A stretch of DNA of 64,000 bases from Pseudomonas songnenensis (lineage in GTDB: Bacteria > Pseudomonadota > Gammaproteobacteria > Pseudomonadales > Pseudomonadaceae). Both the position numbers and the translations under genes were made by a program. The notes under the pieces were generated by a model. The model saw only the letters and a list, made by a program, of their open reading frames with translations, searched no databases and was not told the DNA's origin. Location: contig NZ_RFFN01000006.1 of assembly GCF_003696315.1 (NCBI RefSeq), positions 150,215-214,214 of the forward strand, given 5' to 3'. Shown in pieces: positions 8,023-17,255 of this stretch. Each line of letters begins with the position of its first letter. Position 1 is the first letter of the stretch.

Positions 8023-10147
8023 ACAGAGTGACCGAGATGCCTGCCTGCAGCGTGCGGGGTGCGCCTGGGTAGGCCCAGATGTTGCCCCAGGCGCGCTCTT
8101 CGTACTCTTCGTCGAACACGTTGTTCAAGTTCAGGTTCAGGCGAACCCGTTCGGTCAGTGGGTAGTAAGCGAGCAGATCGACGGTGGTGTAGGCATCCAT
8201 GTCGAAGGCCGTAGTGGAGGCGCTGCCCTTGCGGTCGCCGACGTATTTGACGCCCATGCCCACACCGAGCCCTGCCAGCGGACCATCGGCGAATTCGTAG
8301 GTGTCCAGCAGGTTGAAGCTGTGGCGTGGCACGTTGGCCAGGCGGGTGCCGACCGGCATCGATGCGCTCGAGCTTTCGGTAACCTCGGCATCGACATAGG
8401 CGTAGCCGCCGATCACGCGCCACTGCGGGGTGATGTTGCCTGCCACGCTGATATCGAAGCCACGGCTACGTGCTTCGCCGGCGGCGACCTGGTAATTGCT
8501 GTCGAGCGGGTCGCTGGTCAGCACGTTTTCCTTGGTGATATGGAACAGCGCCGCGGTGACACTGAGGTCATGCTCCGGTAGCTCGTACTTGATGCCGACT
8601 TCGTGGGCGATGCCTTTTTCCGGGTCGAACGCCTGGCTGCTGCGGTCAGCGCCGCGGTTGGGCTTGAACGAGCGCGAGGTGTTGGCGTACACGGCCAGCT
8701 CCTCGGTCAGGTCGTAGATCAGCCCGAAACGCGGGGAGACGGCGTTGTGCGCCTGATCCCAGCTGCCGGCGGGGGTGAGCTTGTTGTCGTAGCGTTGCTC
8801 GAAGCGCTCCAGACGCGCTCCGATCTGCGCTTTCAGGCGCTCGGTGAGGGCGATCTGATCCTGCACGAAGAATGCGTAGGACTTCAGGTTCTCGTCATCG
8901 TAGGTGGTAGTGCGGGTCAGCGCCGGCAGCGGCTGGCCATAGACCGGGTCATAAAGGTCGATGGGGAAGTCGCTGGTCAAGCCGCCGGAGCGACGGATCA
9001 GCGAGTCGTAGTTGTATTCATCGAACTCCACCCCGAGCAGCAGCGTGTGCGCCAGACCGGCGGCGTCGAAATGCCCTTCCAGATTGGCCTGCAGCGCCAG
9101 GTCATTCCAGTTCAGCCAGCGCTCGCTGTAGTTGCGGCCTACCGTTCGACCATCGCTGGCCAGACCGTTGTTCTCCACTGCACCGCCGTCCAGGCTGCCG
9201 TCGAGGTACTGGATGCCGCCGCGCAACATCCATTGGCTATCCAGTTGGTGTTCCAGGCGCAGTTGGGTGGTGGCGTTCTGGTTGGTCAGCTTGCCGGCAC
9301 TTTCCTCCCCGAGGAAGCGATCGCGCGACAGGTCGCCGGCCTGGTTGGGGTAACGGGTCAGACCGCGGTCCAGCGGATGGCGGTTGTGCAGATAATCGCC
9401 TTCGAGGATCAGCGCGGTGTCGTCGCTGAGCTGCCAGCGCAGCACTGGCGCAATGTTGTAGCGCTCGCTTTCGACGTGGTCGCGGAAGCTGTCGCTGCCT
9501 TCGGCGACCAGGTTGAGGCGATAGGTAAAGGCTGCGCTTTCGTCCAGTGCCCCGGTGGTGTCCAGTGTGCCGCGGCGCAGGCCGTCGGTGTTCACCTGGC
9601 TGCCGAGTACCGTGCGCCGCTCCGCCTGCGGCTGCTTGCTGACGATGTTGAAGGTGCCACCCGGATCGCCGCGCCCGTAGAGCATAGAGGCCGGGCCGCG
9701 CAGCACTTCGATGCGTTCCAGCGTGCTGGCGTCGGGCATGTTGGGATAGCCGCGGTTCACCGCAAAACCGTTTCGGTAGAACTCCTGGGTGCTGAAGCCG
9801 CGCACCAGGAACTCGGTCAGGCCCTGGCCACCGAAGTTGTTGCCGCGTTCCACTCCGCCAGCGTAATCGAGCGCGTCTTCCAGGCGCGTTGCGCCGATGT
9901 CTTCGACGACCTGCGCCGGCACGACGCTGATCGATTGCGGCGTTTCATGGATGGCGGTGTCGGTGCGGGTGGCGCTGGCCGAGCGAGTTGCCCGGTAACC
10001 CTGCACAGGCCCGTCGGCGCGCTCGGCGGATGCGGTGACTTGCATCTCCTCCAGCGCCAGGGGCGTCGTCGCCTCGTCGCTGGCAGAAGCGGTGATATGG
10101 CAGGTGAGGGCGGGAACCGCGAGCATCGGGACGAGAAGGCGCCGCAT
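8021..10147 (-). CDS. TonB-dependent siderophore receptor
   Basis: A 708-residue outer-membrane receptor starting at ATG 10147, with AAGGA 7 bases upstream; this gives a clear signal peptide (MRRLLVPMLAVPALTCH...). The plug domain holds TPQSISVVPAQVVED, VRGFSTQEFYRNG and the conserved LRGPASMLYGRGDPGGTFN block. The C-terminal beta-barrel includes NVFDEEYEERAWGNIWAYPG. This is the FhuA/FoxA/FecA-like siderophore receptor class. The final residue is Leu instead of the usual Phe. A Fur-box-like sequence upstream predicts iron repression. The siderophore cannot be named from sequence. Confidence 0.92.
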   Translation of the reverse strand: MRRLLVPMLAVPALTCHITASASDEATTPLALEEMQVTASAERADGPVQGYRATRSASATRTDTAIHETPQSISVVPAQVVEDIGATRLEDALDYAGGVERGNNFGGQGLTEFLVRGFSTQEFYRNGFAVNRGYPNMPDASTLERIEVLRGPASMLYGRGDPGGTFNIVSKQPQAERRTVLGSQVNTDGLRRGTLDTTGALDESAAFTYRLNLVAEGSDSFRDHVESERYNIAPVLRWQLSDDTALILEGDYLHNRHPLDRGLTRYPNQAGDLSRDRFLGEESAGKLTNQNATTQLRLEHQLDSQWMLRGGIQYLDGSLDGGAVENNGLASDGRTVGRNYSERWLNWNDLALQANLEGHFDAAGLAHTLLLGVEFDEYNYDSLIRRSGGLTSDFPIDLYDPVYGQPLPALTRTTTYDDENLKSYAFFVQDQIALTERLKAQIGARLERFEQRYDNKLTPAGSWDQAHNAVSPRFGLIYDLTEELAVYANTSRSFKPNRGADRSSQAFDPEKGIAHEVGIKYELPEHDLSVTAALFHITKENVLTSDPLDSNYQVAAGEARSRGFDISVAGNITPQWRVIGGYAYVDAEVTESSSASMPVGTRLANVPRHSFNLLDTYEFADGPLAGLGVGMGVKYVGDRKGSASTTAFDMDAYTTVDLLAYYPLTERVRLNLNLNNVFDEEYEERAWGNIWAYPGAPRTLQAGISVTL

Positions 10148-10191
10148 CGAATGATCCTTGAACGGAGGGAGCGAGGGCGGGCATCCTAATC

Positions 10192-10210
10192 GCAACGAAA
10201 ACGATTATCA
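10192..10210 (-). promoter_or_regulatory. Candidate Fur box of the TonB receptor gene
   Basis: On the minus strand the 19-base sequence TGATAATCGTTTTCGTTGC resembles the Fur consensus GATAATGATAATCATTATC, especially in its first half. It lies about 45 bases upstream of the receptor start codon, where a promoter is expected. Confidence 0.6.
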
Positions 10211-10360
10211 AATAGAAGGTGATCTCAACTGGTCGCCTGTTTGGCGGGTTGCGGCAGGGCACGGTGGGCGCCGATCAGCGCGAGCTCAGGTCCGCAGGCA
10301 CACCGGGTTCGAGGCTGCTGCCCAGCGGCTCGGGCGTCCGATCCGGCGTCTGCCCGGTGT

Positions 10361-11911
10361 TCAGGTGGCGGCGATGACGATACGATCGCGCCCGGCTCTT
10401 TTCGCCCGATAGAGCGCTTCGTCCGCGGCCTTGAAGGTCGCCTCGGGCGATGCATGGTTGCCGCTGCAGGCGATGCCGATGGATGCCGTTACCGGGGTTC
10501 CGGTCGGGCTGACGGTCTGTCGCAGTCGGGCAAGCAGACGTTCTGCTGCGATGCTGGCGCCGCTGGCGTCGGTTTCGGGCAGCAGCATGAGAAATTCCTC
10601 GCCGCCCATTCGGCACAGCACGTCGGTGGGGCGCGAACATTCCCTCATGATTTCGGCAAGAAAGCGCAGCACCGCGTCGCCCACGTCATGGCCGTGCTGA
10701 TCGTTCACCTGCTTGAAGTGATCGATATCCAGCGTCACGGCCGCGTAGCGCTGGTCGAGCAGATCGAACTGCTTGAGCGCGAACGCCATGCCCCGACGGT
10801 TACGCAGGCCGGTCAGTGGATCGGTCATGGATGCAGCCTCCAGCGCGACCATCTTCTGCTGCAGCAGGGAGACGCCTGCAAGCATCGCGACCTTCAATCG
10901 CGATACCTCGAAGTACCAGGAGTTGACGGTTGATATCCGGCTTGCTGCCTCCGGTGCGCCCCAATGTTCGGCGGTATCGGCCAGTGCGCGGATCGGTGCG
11001 GAAATGAGTCTGGACAGCCACCAGAACACCGCGAGCGAGAACAGGGCAAAGGGCACGGCGTTGAGCAGGGTCGTGCGTGCCAGCTCTGCGAGCTTTGCTG
11101 TGATGGCCGCGGTCGGTCGCTGCGCGACGATGCCCCAGCCGGTGCTCTGGATTGGCGCATAGCCGGCGAGCATATCCACTCCCAGCGTATTGATGACGCG
11201 CTGACCCCCTTCGTGACCCAGCAGCACGCGTTGCACCACGGCGTTGCTCGACACGTTCTGCCCGACCCGCTGCCCATCTTCATGGAAGATCAGGTTGCCC
11301 TGGGTATCGACGACATAGAGGTACGAGCCATCGCGGTGGTAATGCACGCCAAGCAGCTCATGCAGTACGTTGCGTTCGCGCAGGAACAGCGAGGCGCTGA
11401 TGTAACCGAGGTAGCTGCCGTCCGGTGCGAAGATCGGGTGCGTCACGGCGAGCAGGTAGGTGCCATCCGTGGCTACGTAGGGGTCGGTTATCAACGGAGC
11501 GCGCAGGGTAAGCGCTTGCGTCGCACCCACGCTGTTGACCGTGATGCCGACCAGCGAGGCGCTCTCGGGCGATGCCGAAACGATTTGCCCGTTGGCGCTG
11601 ATGATGACGGCCCTGCTGAACTGGTCGCCCTTGAGCTTGAGGCGCGCGGTTTGTGCGTCGCGCCAGTCCTTGTCGTCGAAACGCGTCGACAGCGATTCCG
11701 CCGCGTAGGCCAGCTCACGGCGGCTGTTGAGGAAAAAGCGGTCGGTGATGTCGGCCAGCTTGCGTGCGTAGGCGCGGTTGGCCTCCAGGGTCTGCTCGAA
11801 CAGCTGATCACGCTGGGTGAAATAGCCGGCGAAGAAACTGTTGCCGAACGTCAGGAAGCCGGCAAGCAAAGCCAGCAACAGCGTGAGTTTCTGTAGGTCC
11901 AGCTTGTACAT
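10361..11911 (-). CDS. Membrane diguanylate cyclase with periplasmic dCACHE-type sensor
   Basis: A 516-residue protein if started at ATG 11911 (MYKLDLQKLTLLLALL). The frame is open upstream to 12103 and the true start is not fixed by a strong ribosome-binding site. A first transmembrane helix (about residues 7-30) and a second (about 290-312) flank a ~250-residue periplasmic dCACHE-like domain. The C-terminal GGDEF domain has an active site GGEEF, and RPTD five residues before it is an intact product-inhibition I-site. It should make c-di-GMP in response to an extracellular cue. It is monocistronic. Confidence 0.9.
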   Translation of the reverse strand: MYKLDLQKLTLLLALLAGFLTFGNSFFAGYFTQRDQLFEQTLEANRAYARKLADITDRFFLNSRRELAYAAESLSTRFDDKDWRDAQTARLKLKGDQFSRAVIISANGQIVSASPESASLVGITVNSVGATQALTLRAPLITDPYVATDGTYLLAVTHPIFAPDGSYLGYISASLFLRERNVLHELLGVHYHRDGSYLYVVDTQGNLIFHEDGQRVGQNVSSNAVVQRVLLGHEGGQRVINTLGVDMLAGYAPIQSTGWGIVAQRPTAAITAKLAELARTTLLNAVPFALFSLAVFWWLSRLISAPIRALADTAEHWGAPEAASRISTVNSWYFEVSRLKVAMLAGVSLLQQKMVALEAASMTDPLTGLRNRRGMAFALKQFDLLDQRYAAVTLDIDHFKQVNDQHGHDVGDAVLRFLAEIMRECSRPTDVLCRMGGEEFLMLLPETDASGASIAAERLLARLRQTVSPTGTPVTASIGIACSGNHASPEATFKAADEALYRAKRAGRDRIVIAAT

Positions 11912-12090
11912 GAACGCGTCCGGTACTCTGAAAGGCATGCGTGGCATCGGCCGGCTGAAAATGCCAGTCGATCGTGCGAGCCAGGCGCTGCTGGATCGAA
12001 TCATACATGGCTGAAGCCTGCGCGCGGCGGCTGTGATGCATGCCTCTCCGGCTGGTGCGTGCGGATCTGGGGCGTTTAGCGGCTTGCACA

Positions 12091-12116
12091 AACAGGCCCG
12101 CAATCGCGGGCCTGTT
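12091..12116. terminator. Hairpin terminator between the cyclase and monooxygenase genes
   Basis: A perfect 11-bp stem AACAGGCCCGC / GCGGGCCTGTT with a 4-base loop, downstream of the monooxygenase stop codon. The T tract is poor, so termination strength is uncertain. Confidence 0.65.
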
Positions 12117-12135
12117 GTGTCCGGCGGGTGAGTTG

Positions 12136-14016
12136 TCAGCCCTGGTGATAGCTCGGCGCGAGCTTGTAGACCGAGGTATCCAGCCCCTCGAAGCGCGCCT
12201 TCAGCTGCAGTGCCAGGTACAGCGAGTAGTGCCGTGACTGGTGCAGGTTACCGCCGTGGAACCACAGGTTCTGCTGCTGGGTGGGCTTCCACATGTTGCG
12301 CAGTTCACCTTCATACGGGCCCGGGTCCTTGGTGGTGCCGGAACCCAGTCCCCAGCAGCGGCCGACCTTGTCGGCGACATCCTGGGAGATCAGCCGCGCC
12401 GCCCAGCCGTTCATCGAGCCGTAGCCGGTGGCATAGACGATCAGATCGGCCGGCAGGCGGCTGCCATCGTTGAGTACCACGGCATCCGGCTCGATGTGAT
12501 CGACGCCGAGGCCAGGCCCGCTTTTCAGCTTGATGGTGCCGTCGGCGATCAGCTCGCAGGCGCCGACGTCGATGTAGTAGCCCGATCCGCGGCGCACGTA
12601 CTTGAGGAACAGGCCGGATTCGTCATCGCCGAAGTCGAGCATGAAGCCCGCTGCAGCCAGGCGATCGTAGAAGGCCTTGTCGCGCTCCTTGACCTGCTCG
12701 AAGGCCTGGCGATGGAACTGCGGCAGCACCTTGTAGGGGATCGAGGCGAACAGCATGTCGGCCTTGTCGGTGGTCAGTCCGCTCTCGACCGCATCCTCCG
12801 AATAGAGCGGGCCGAAGACCACGTCCATCAACGTATCGGAGCGCACGATATGGGTGCTGGAGCGCTGCACCATGGTGACGTCCGCGCCGTTCTCCACCAG
12901 GTCTGCGCAAATGTCATGAGCCGAATTGTTGGCACCGATGACCACCGCGCGCTTGCCACGCCAAACGTCGCCGCCGGGATGCTGGCTGGAATGGTGCTGC
13001 TGGCCGGCGAAGGTTTCCGCACCCGGATAGACCGGCACGTTGGGCACGCCGGACATGCCGGTGGCAAGGATCAGCTGCGCGGGCTTGAGCGTCATTGGTT
13101 TGCCGTCGCGCAGCACCTCGACCGTCCAGCGGCCCTCGGCTTCGTCGAAGCTCGCCTTCACGCATTCGGTTTTCGCCCAGTAGTTCAGCTCCATGACCTT
13201 GGCGTACATCTCCAGCCAGTCACCGATCTGGTCCTTGGGTGTGAAGATCGGCCAGTGGTCGGGGAAGGGCAGGTAGGGCATGTGGTCGTACCAGACCGGG
13301 TCGTGCAGGCACAGCGATTTGTAACGGCCGCGCCACTGGTCGCCGGGGCGCTCGGCCTTGTCGACGATCAGCGTCGGCACGCCGAGGCGCTTGAGCCGCG
13401 CACCGAGGCCGAGGCCGCCCTGGCCTCCGCCGATGACCAGGCAGTAGGGCTGTTCGGTGATGCCCAGCGCGGCTTCCTCGTCGCGGCGCTTTTCCAGCCA
13501 GTTGCGCTTGTCGGCCAGGCCGTGGCCGTGTGCGGCGCCCAGTGGGCGACGGCGTCCGAGCGGTTCCTCGTGCCCCTTGAGTTCACGCATGGTGGTCAGC
13601 AGCGTCCAGCACAGGCCGTCCTTCAGCCGCACATAACCCTTGCCGCGGGCGACATCGGTTTCCAGGCTGATCCACCCTTCGAGCACGCCGTCAGCCAGGC
13701 TCGCCTCGCCTTCGAGCTTCCAGTTGTCCGGCTGGGTGGCTTGCAGACGGCTTTCCAGCATGTCGCGAATGTCGGCCTTGCCTTCGAGGGTGACCAGGTT
13801 CCAGCTGAACAGCACCAGGTCACGCCAGTGGCAGTCGTCGGCGAACAGCTCAAGCGTGCCGTCGATGTCGCGCTGCGCCAGTCGCTGGCCGAGGCGTTCG
13901 ACCCAGGCGGCCAGTTGTTCGGTAGGTGTGCGGGTGACGCTGGCCTGGCTGTCGCCGCCGAGGTCGCTGCCGTAATCGGTTTTCAGATCGAAGGGAACGT
14001 CGTTGCTGGGACGCAT
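12136..14016 (-). CDS. FAD-dependent flavin-containing monooxygenase with N-terminal SnoaL-like domain
   Basis: A 626-residue protein starting at ATG 14016, fixed by AGGAGA six bases upstream. Residues about 30-150 look like an NTF2/SnoaL-like domain (LFADDCHWRDLVLFSW). A first Rossmann motif VIGGGQGGLGLGARL binds FAD. WRGRYKSLCLHDP and HHSSQHPGG follow, then a second dinucleotide site VVIGANNSAHDI for NAD(P)H, and VYATGYGSM near the end. It should be a cytosolic oxygenase of an organic substrate (ketone, aldehyde or alkane-derived; not determinable). It is divergent from a sigma-54 activator and has a matching promoter. Confidence 0.87.
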   Translation of the reverse strand: MRPSNDVPFDLKTDYGSDLGGDSQASVTRTPTEQLAAWVERLGQRLAQRDIDGTLELFADDCHWRDLVLFSWNLVTLEGKADIRDMLESRLQATQPDNWKLEGEASLADGVLEGWISLETDVARGKGYVRLKDGLCWTLLTTMRELKGHEEPLGRRRPLGAAHGHGLADKRNWLEKRRDEEAALGITEQPYCLVIGGGQGGLGLGARLKRLGVPTLIVDKAERPGDQWRGRYKSLCLHDPVWYDHMPYLPFPDHWPIFTPKDQIGDWLEMYAKVMELNYWAKTECVKASFDEAEGRWTVEVLRDGKPMTLKPAQLILATGMSGVPNVPVYPGAETFAGQQHHSSQHPGGDVWRGKRAVVIGANNSAHDICADLVENGADVTMVQRSSTHIVRSDTLMDVVFGPLYSEDAVESGLTTDKADMLFASIPYKVLPQFHRQAFEQVKERDKAFYDRLAAAGFMLDFGDDESGLFLKYVRRGSGYYIDVGACELIADGTIKLKSGPGLGVDHIEPDAVVLNDGSRLPADLIVYATGYGSMNGWAARLISQDVADKVGRCWGLGSGTTKDPGPYEGELRNMWKPTQQQNLWFHGGNLHQSRHYSLYLALQLKARFEGLDTSVYKLAPSYHQG

Positions 14017-14069
14017 GGTGGTTCTCCTGGTCATTGTTGTTATTCACGGGGATACCGTGCTTGCAGCAG

Positions 14070-14085
14070 AGCAAGCGGCGGGCCA
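14070..14085 (-). promoter_or_regulatory. Sigma-54 (-24/-12) promoter of the monooxygenase gene
   Basis: On the minus strand TGGCCC-GCCGC-TTGCT matches the consensus TGGCAC-N5-TTGCW with the diagnostic GG-N10-GC spacing. It lies about 55 bases upstream of the monooxygenase ATG. The neighbouring gene encodes a sigma-54 activator, which strengthens the call. Confidence 0.8.
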
Positions 14086-14183
14086 GCAAGCGGCGCACCG
14101 CGTCGTGGCTGGCCTGGAGTCGTATCGGGACTGGCCGGTCGAGACTGCGCTGCGCCATCCCTGGCGCGGCGGGGGTGACACTC

Positions 14184-14201
14184 TGTACCAGCCGTGGCAC
14201 A
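14184..14201. promoter_or_regulatory. Candidate upstream activator site (palindrome)
   Basis: TGTACCA-GCCG-TGGCACA is an inverted repeat of the form TGTNCCA-N4-TGGNACA. It lies about 100-115 bases upstream of the sigma-54 promoter, the usual place for enhancer-binding-protein sites, and 73 bases before the activator's own start codon. Confidence 0.65.
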
Positions 14202-14273
14202 GCATGCGGTGGCCGGGCGATTGGCCTATGCTGGGCGCGAAACCGCCTCGAAACACTGCGGAGAACAACAAGA

Positions 14274-16163
14274 ATGACCTCTCGCCTCAGTCAGCATGCG
14301 CACCAGGTCCTCAGCTTCGGTGAAGGCACCGCAGCCAGCCAGGGCCCCGCTGCCGATCCCGCCATTGCGCGTTCCTGGCGCCGTTGCCTGGAACAGCATC
14401 AGCTCGACCCGACCAGCCCGCGTGCGCCCTGCGTGATCGAGCGTCCGCGACTGAATGAGCACCGCGAGCGCCTCGATCGGGTCATTGCCGTCGCCCACTG
14501 GCAGATGAACAGCCTCCATCAACAGCTGGGCAGCAGCGGCCATGCGGTGTTGCTGACCGACGCCAGCGGTGTGGTGATCGACAGCGTGGCCGATCAGGCC
14601 GAGCGCGCGGAATTCCAGCGCGCCGGGCTCTGGCTCGGGGCGGTGTGGAACGAGGCGACCGAGGGCACCAATGGCGTCGGCCTGTGCCTGCTGGAACGCC
14701 AGGCGCTGACCATCCGGCGTGACGAGCATTTCCGCGGCCGGCATGCGGCGCTGACCTGTTCGGCGAGCCCGGTGTTCGATGCCGAGGGTGGCCTGCTCGC
14801 CGTGCTCAATGTGTCGTCGGCGCGCGAAGACCTGTCGCGCCAGCGGCGTTTTCACACCATGGCGCTGACCAATCTCTCGGCCAAACTCATCGAGAGCTGC
14901 TTCTTCCTGCAGCATTGCGAGGGCGACTACCTGCTGCGCTTCCATGCCCAGCCCGAATACATCGGCCTGCTCAGCGAAGGCCTGCTGGCGTTCGATGGCG
15001 ACGGGCGCATCACGACCATCAACGAAACCGCGCTGAACCTGCTGGCGAGCAACCGCGAAGCACTACTGGGCCAACCGCTGGAAACTGTTCTGGATGTGCG
15101 TCTGGAGCAATTGCTGCAGCGCGCCAGACCGCAGCCCGGCACCTGCTGGCCGCTGCATACCCACAACGGTCAGCGGTTGTACTGCCAGTTGCGCGGACCG
15201 CAGATGCGCGTGGTGGCCGCGCCGCCGAAAGAAGCGGCAGCGCAGGTGGGTGGTCTGTGCCTGCTCGACCCGTCAATGCGCGCAGATTTCGGCCGCGCGC
15301 TGAAGGTTCTCGAGCGGGACGTGCCGGTGCTGCTGCAAGGCGAAACCGGCACCGGCAAGGAGGCGTTCGCCAGCGCGCTGCATCGCGCCAGCCGCCGCGC
15401 CGGCCGGCCGTTCGTGGCGCTCAACTGCGCGGCGATTCCCGAGACGCTGATCGAAAGCGAACTGTTCGGCTATCGCGGTGGCAGTTTCACCGGCGCGCGG
15501 CGCGAGGGCATGGTCGGCAAGCTGGAGCAGGCCAACGGCGGCATTCTCTTTCTCGACGAGATTGGCGACATGCCGCTGGCGCTACAGACGCGCTTGCTGC
15601 GGGTGCTGGAGGAGCGCAAGGTCACGCCACTGGGGGCAGCCGCACCGACCGAATTGAACATCCGCCTGATCAGCGCCAGTCATCACGACCTGCGCACACT
15701 GGTCGCCAGCGGCGCGTTCCGTGAAGACCTGTATTACCGGCTCGGCGGGCTGATGATCGCGTTGCCGCCACTGCGCGAGCGCAGCGACAAGGCGCAACTG
15801 CTCGACCATCTGCTGAGCGAAGAAGCCCAGGGCGAATCGATCTGCCTCGACCCGGCCGCGCGGCAGGCGTTGCTCGCTTACAGGTGGCCGGGCAACGTTC
15901 GGCAGATGCGCAACCTGCTGCGCACATTGGTAGCGCTGAGCGAGCAGGGCCGCATCGCCGTCGATGAGGTACTGGCTGTGCTGCCGGCCGAGATCGGCGA
16001 GGTGGATGCAATGCGCGATCCGTTGCAGTCGGCCGAGCGCGAGGCTTTGCTGAGCGTGCTGCGCGAGCGGCACTGGCAGGTCAGCCGGGTTGCCGAACAG
16101 CTCGGGATCAGCCGCAACACGCTCTATCGCAAGCTGCGCAAGCACGGCATCTCGCGCAACTGA
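14274..16163 (+). CDS. Sigma-54-dependent activator, AcoR-like (GAF / AAA+ / Fis HTH)
   Basis: A 629-residue protein starting at ATG 14274 (GGAGA about 10 bases upstream). The N-terminal ~300 residues contain a GAF-like sensor (TDASGVVIDSV, NEATEGTNGVGLCL), typical of AcoR-type activators, and a PAS-like segment (LAFDGDGRITTINETALNLL). The AAA+ domain has Walker A GETGTGKEAF, the GAFTGA variant GSFTGAR and Walker B GGILFLDEIGDM. The C-terminus is a Fis-type HTH (VAEQLGISRNTLYRKLR). In GSFTGAR the first GAFTGA Ala is replaced by Ser, seen in some family members. It probably activates the divergent monooxygenase gene on sensing its substrate. Confidence 0.9.
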   Translation: MTSRLSQHAHQVLSFGEGTAASQGPAADPAIARSWRRCLEQHQLDPTSPRAPCVIERPRLNEHRERLDRVIAVAHWQMNSLHQQLGSSGHAVLLTDASGVVIDSVADQAERAEFQRAGLWLGAVWNEATEGTNGVGLCLLERQALTIRRDEHFRGRHAALTCSASPVFDAEGGLLAVLNVSSAREDLSRQRRFHTMALTNLSAKLIESCFFLQHCEGDYLLRFHAQPEYIGLLSEGLLAFDGDGRITTINETALNLLASNREALLGQPLETVLDVRLEQLLQRARPQPGTCWPLHTHNGQRLYCQLRGPQMRVVAAPPKEAAAQVGGLCLLDPSMRADFGRALKVLERDVPVLLQGETGTGKEAFASALHRASRRAGRPFVALNCAAIPETLIESELFGYRGGSFTGARREGMVGKLEQANGGILFLDEIGDMPLALQTRLLRVLEERKVTPLGAAAPTELNIRLISASHHDLRTLVASGAFREDLYYRLGGLMIALPPLRERSDKAQLLDHLLSEEAQGESICLDPAARQALLAYRWPGNVRQMRNLLRTLVALSEQGRIAVDEVLAVLPAEIGEVDAMRDPLQSAEREALLSVLRERHWQVSRVAEQLGISRNTLYRKLRKHGISRN

Positions 16164-16165
16164 AA

Positions 16166-16185
16166 GGCGGGCGCGAACGCCCGCC
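16166..16185. terminator. Hairpin between convergent activator and lpxR-like genes
   Basis: A perfect 8-bp stem GGCGGGCG / CGCCCGCC with a CGAA tetraloop lies 3 bases after the activator stop codon. It has no T tract, so it may stop transcription weakly or protect 3' ends. Confidence 0.5.
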
Positions 16186-16194
16186 GTCACGGTG

Positions 16195-17178
16195 TCAGAG
16201 CGCGGTGGACAGGGTGATCGAACCGAACTGGTCGTGTTCCCGCTGGCTCTGGAATTCACGGGTGCGCCAGACGTTGGCGAATGCCAGTTGCCAGCGGCTC
16301 CAGGTCAGTGCCACGCCGACCTTGGCATCCCCGACCCACTCGCGGCGGTCAACCGAATGGCTGTCCTCGAAGGTGTTGCCGTCGAGCAGCATGTTGTGCG
16401 CCATGTAGCGGCCTTCAAGATTGGCGAAGCCGTACCAGGCGAAATCCCCACCCGGCCGGAAGAACTGGCTGCCGCTCTGCGCCGGCGTCACTGCCGGAAT
16501 GCTGAAGCTGCGCTGCAGGTTCTGCCCCAGGCGCAGGCCCAGCCCGGCAGAGCCATAGCGATAGAGGTTGCCGAGGGCGAAGCCCACGCTCGGGCCATAT
16601 TCCAGCTCCAGCCCGGCGAAGCGTTCCTGCAACCACCAGCGGTGTTGATAACCCAGGTTGACGAAGGGTTCGTTTTCCAGCTGGTTGTCCCAACCATTGG
16701 GTTCGTCGCTGTTGGTGGCCTTGTGCACGGCGCGTTGCAGGCGCTTGCCTCCGGCGGCCGGGCCGACGATGCCGACATCCAGATGCAGGCTCTGCGCGCC
16801 CCGCCAGCCGTCGTGCTGGGTGTCGGAGAACATCGACATGCCGGCGAACAGCAGGCCGGCATAAGGACGGTCGTCATCGATCAGCGCTCGGGTTTCGATT
16901 TCCTCCGGCGTGTAAATCTGATGACCGAAGCGATAGGCGACGTTGTCGACTGCCGCGCCCGACCAGCCGGGCAGCAGATCGGCGAAGCGCCGCGTCCAGC
17001 TCTGGTCGTCCGGCTCGAAGCCCCAGATCACTTCCAGCCCATTGCTGTAATGACCATCGCTGCCCCTGGCGATGATGTCGTTCTCCACCTTCAGCGACAG
17101 GATGTCGGCCTGGCCGATGGCAGGGGCGGCGATGGTTGCAGCGAGCAGGCACGAGCACAGCAAAGAACGAGAATGCAT
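16195..17178 (-). CDS. LpxR-like outer-membrane lipid A deacylase family protein (DUF2219)
   Basis: A 327-residue protein with a signal peptide (LLCSCLLAATIAAPAIG, AQA-like cleavage) and the DUF2219 signature: LKVENDIIARGSDGHYSNGL, YRFGHQIYTPEEI, DDRPYAGLLF. The beta-barrel C-terminus ends QFGSITLSTAL. LpxR removes the 3'-acyloxyacyl chains of lipid A at the outer membrane. Conserved Asn/Asp and His residues in the ND and H-x-Y-T-P segments fit an active enzyme. It is followed by the MBOAT operon on the same strand, upstream of it. Confidence 0.86.
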   Translation of the reverse strand: MHSRSLLCSCLLAATIAAPAIGQADILSLKVENDIIARGSDGHYSNGLEVIWGFEPDDQSWTRRFADLLPGWSGAAVDNVAYRFGHQIYTPEEIETRALIDDDRPYAGLLFAGMSMFSDTQHDGWRGAQSLHLDVGIVGPAAGGKRLQRAVHKATNSDEPNGWDNQLENEPFVNLGYQHRWWLQERFAGLELEYGPSVGFALGNLYRYGSAGLGLRLGQNLQRSFSIPAVTPAQSGSQFFRPGGDFAWYGFANLEGRYMAHNMLLDGNTFEDSHSVDRREWVGDAKVGVALTWSRWQLAFANVWRTREFQSQREHDQFGSITLSTAL

Positions 17179-17255
17179 GGTCAGACTCCTGGCTTACGTT
17201 CTTGTTTGTATGTTCTTTCTCGGACCTTGACCTCGCGGGGCGGTTCGCTTGAACC

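Noticed and set aside
8603..10189. 528-codon plus-strand frame opposite the TonB receptor
   Set aside because: Antisense shadow of a well-supported receptor gene; no domains.
12241..14178. 645-codon plus-strand frame opposite the monooxygenase
   Set aside because: Antisense shadow; the opposite strand has complete FAD and NADPH motifs and a fixed start.
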